From positions 1-7,259 of the forward strand of contig JBLHMO010000148.1 in NCBI GenBank assembly GCA_047622145.1: a stretch of DNA of 7,259 nt, written 5' to 3'. The translations under genes were made by a program, and so were the position numbers. Numbering within the stretch: the stretch's first letter is position 1; each line of letters starts with the position of its first letter. Positions 7,039 to 7,259 of the stretch are shown here, one piece after another. The notes below the pieces were generated by a model that worked only from the letters and a program-made list of their open reading frames with translations, was not told the origin of the DNA and did not search any database. The stretch comes from Litorivivens sp047622145 (GTDB taxonomy: Bacteria > Pseudomonadota > Gammaproteobacteria > Pseudomonadales > Spongiibacteraceae).

Positions 7039-7116
7039 GCGGGACGCTTGACTGAAAGGTCGATTATTGTGAGCTCAGTGTATACCGTCTTTGTGTGGGA
7101 TGCGATCAGCGGCATC

Positions 7117-7125
7117 TGATAGAAT
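7117..7125 (+). promoter_or_regulatory. Candidate extended -10 promoter for nadE
   Basis: The sequence TGATAGAAT has the TG of an extended -10 element one base before TAGAAT (5 of 6 bases match TATAAT). It would start transcription near 7132 and give a leader of about 35 bases before the nadE ATG. No good -35 hexamer is at the right distance, which extended -10 promoters tolerate. No convincing promoter for pilS was found on the other strand of this 128-base gap; a TATACA there lacks a -35 partner. Confidence 0.4.
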
Positions 7126-7166
7126 ACAGCCTTCCCTGAGACTCAAGAATATCGGAGCAAGTCTTT

Positions 7167-7259
7167 ATGAGCGCTGAAGTTACGGTGGTCATGGCGCAAA
7201 TCAACACCGTTGTTGGTGATATTGATGGCAACACACAGGCCGTTATCGCGGCCATTGCC
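7167..7259 (+). CDS. nadE: Glutamine-dependent NAD+ synthetase, first 31 codons only
   Basis: The fragment reads MSAEVTVVMAQINTVVGDID followed by GNTQAVIAAIA. The pattern AQxNxxVGDxxGN is the start of the nitrilase-like glutaminase domain found at the N-terminus of glutamine-dependent NadE, which releases ammonia for conversion of nicotinic acid adenine dinucleotide to NAD+. The ATG at 7167 has GGAG at 7154-7157, 9 bases upstream. The rest of the gene, including all catalytic residues of both domains, is outside the window. The short fragment could in principle belong to another nitrilase-family protein, but the VGDIDGN wording favours NadE. Confidence 0.8.
   Translation, partial: MSAEVTVVMAQINTVVGDIDGNTQAVIAAIA

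Noticed and set aside
7071..7086. GAGCTC and GTATAC palindromes in the pilS-nadE gap as operators
   Set aside because: They are 6-base palindromes of the kind expected by chance, with no repetition or spacing pattern.
1..7259. A defence island, mobile element, CRISPR array or novel multi-gene system
   Set aside because: All seven genes belong to recognisable chromosomal families. There are no transposase, integrase, nuclease, toxin or reverse transcriptase motifs, no spaced repeats and no flanking direct repeats.

Overview
The window looks like an ordinary chromosomal segment of a gammaproteobacterium. The pilS-pilR pair is strongly Pseudomonas-like, and the other genes (selO, tesB, nadE) fit a free-living, probably aerobic and possibly marine member of that class. 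This placement rests on protein resemblance recalled from memory, not on a database search. Base composition looks moderate in GC and even across the window. I see no tRNA or rRNA gene, insertion sequence, integrase, phage gene, CRISPR array or toxin-antitoxin pair.

Layout from left to right. (1) A 3'-truncated selO (protein AMPylase) runs leftward and off the left edge. (2) It is divergent from a polytopic membrane protein of the DUF819 family, across 192 bases containing nested inverted repeats. (3) The DUF819 gene converges on tesB (acyl-CoA thioesterase II). The 82-base gap holds a strong hairpin and three perfect copies of a 7-base repeat. (4) tesB is divergent from a small cupin gene resembling 2,4'-dihydroxyacetophenone dioxygenase. 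(5) The cupin gene meets pilR tail to tail with no base between the two stop codons. (6) pilS and pilR form a tight leftward operon, 2 bases apart, encoding the type IV pilus sensor kinase and its sigma-54 activator. (7) pilS is divergent from nadE (glutamine-dependent NAD+ synthetase), of which only the first 31 codons are inside.

Working together: only pilS and pilR form a demonstrable functional unit. PilS is a membrane histidine kinase and PilR an NtrC-type activator, which in characterised relatives controls the major pilin gene; no pilin or sigma-54 promoter is seen here. The other genes are single transcription units, mostly arranged head to head or tail to tail. Every gene has an intact reading frame, and catalytic residues can be located in SelO, TesB, the cupin, PilS and PilR. 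I found no convincing undescribed multi-gene system. The least explained parts are the DUF819 membrane protein, the substrate of the cupin dioxygenase, and the short repeats in the intergenic gaps.
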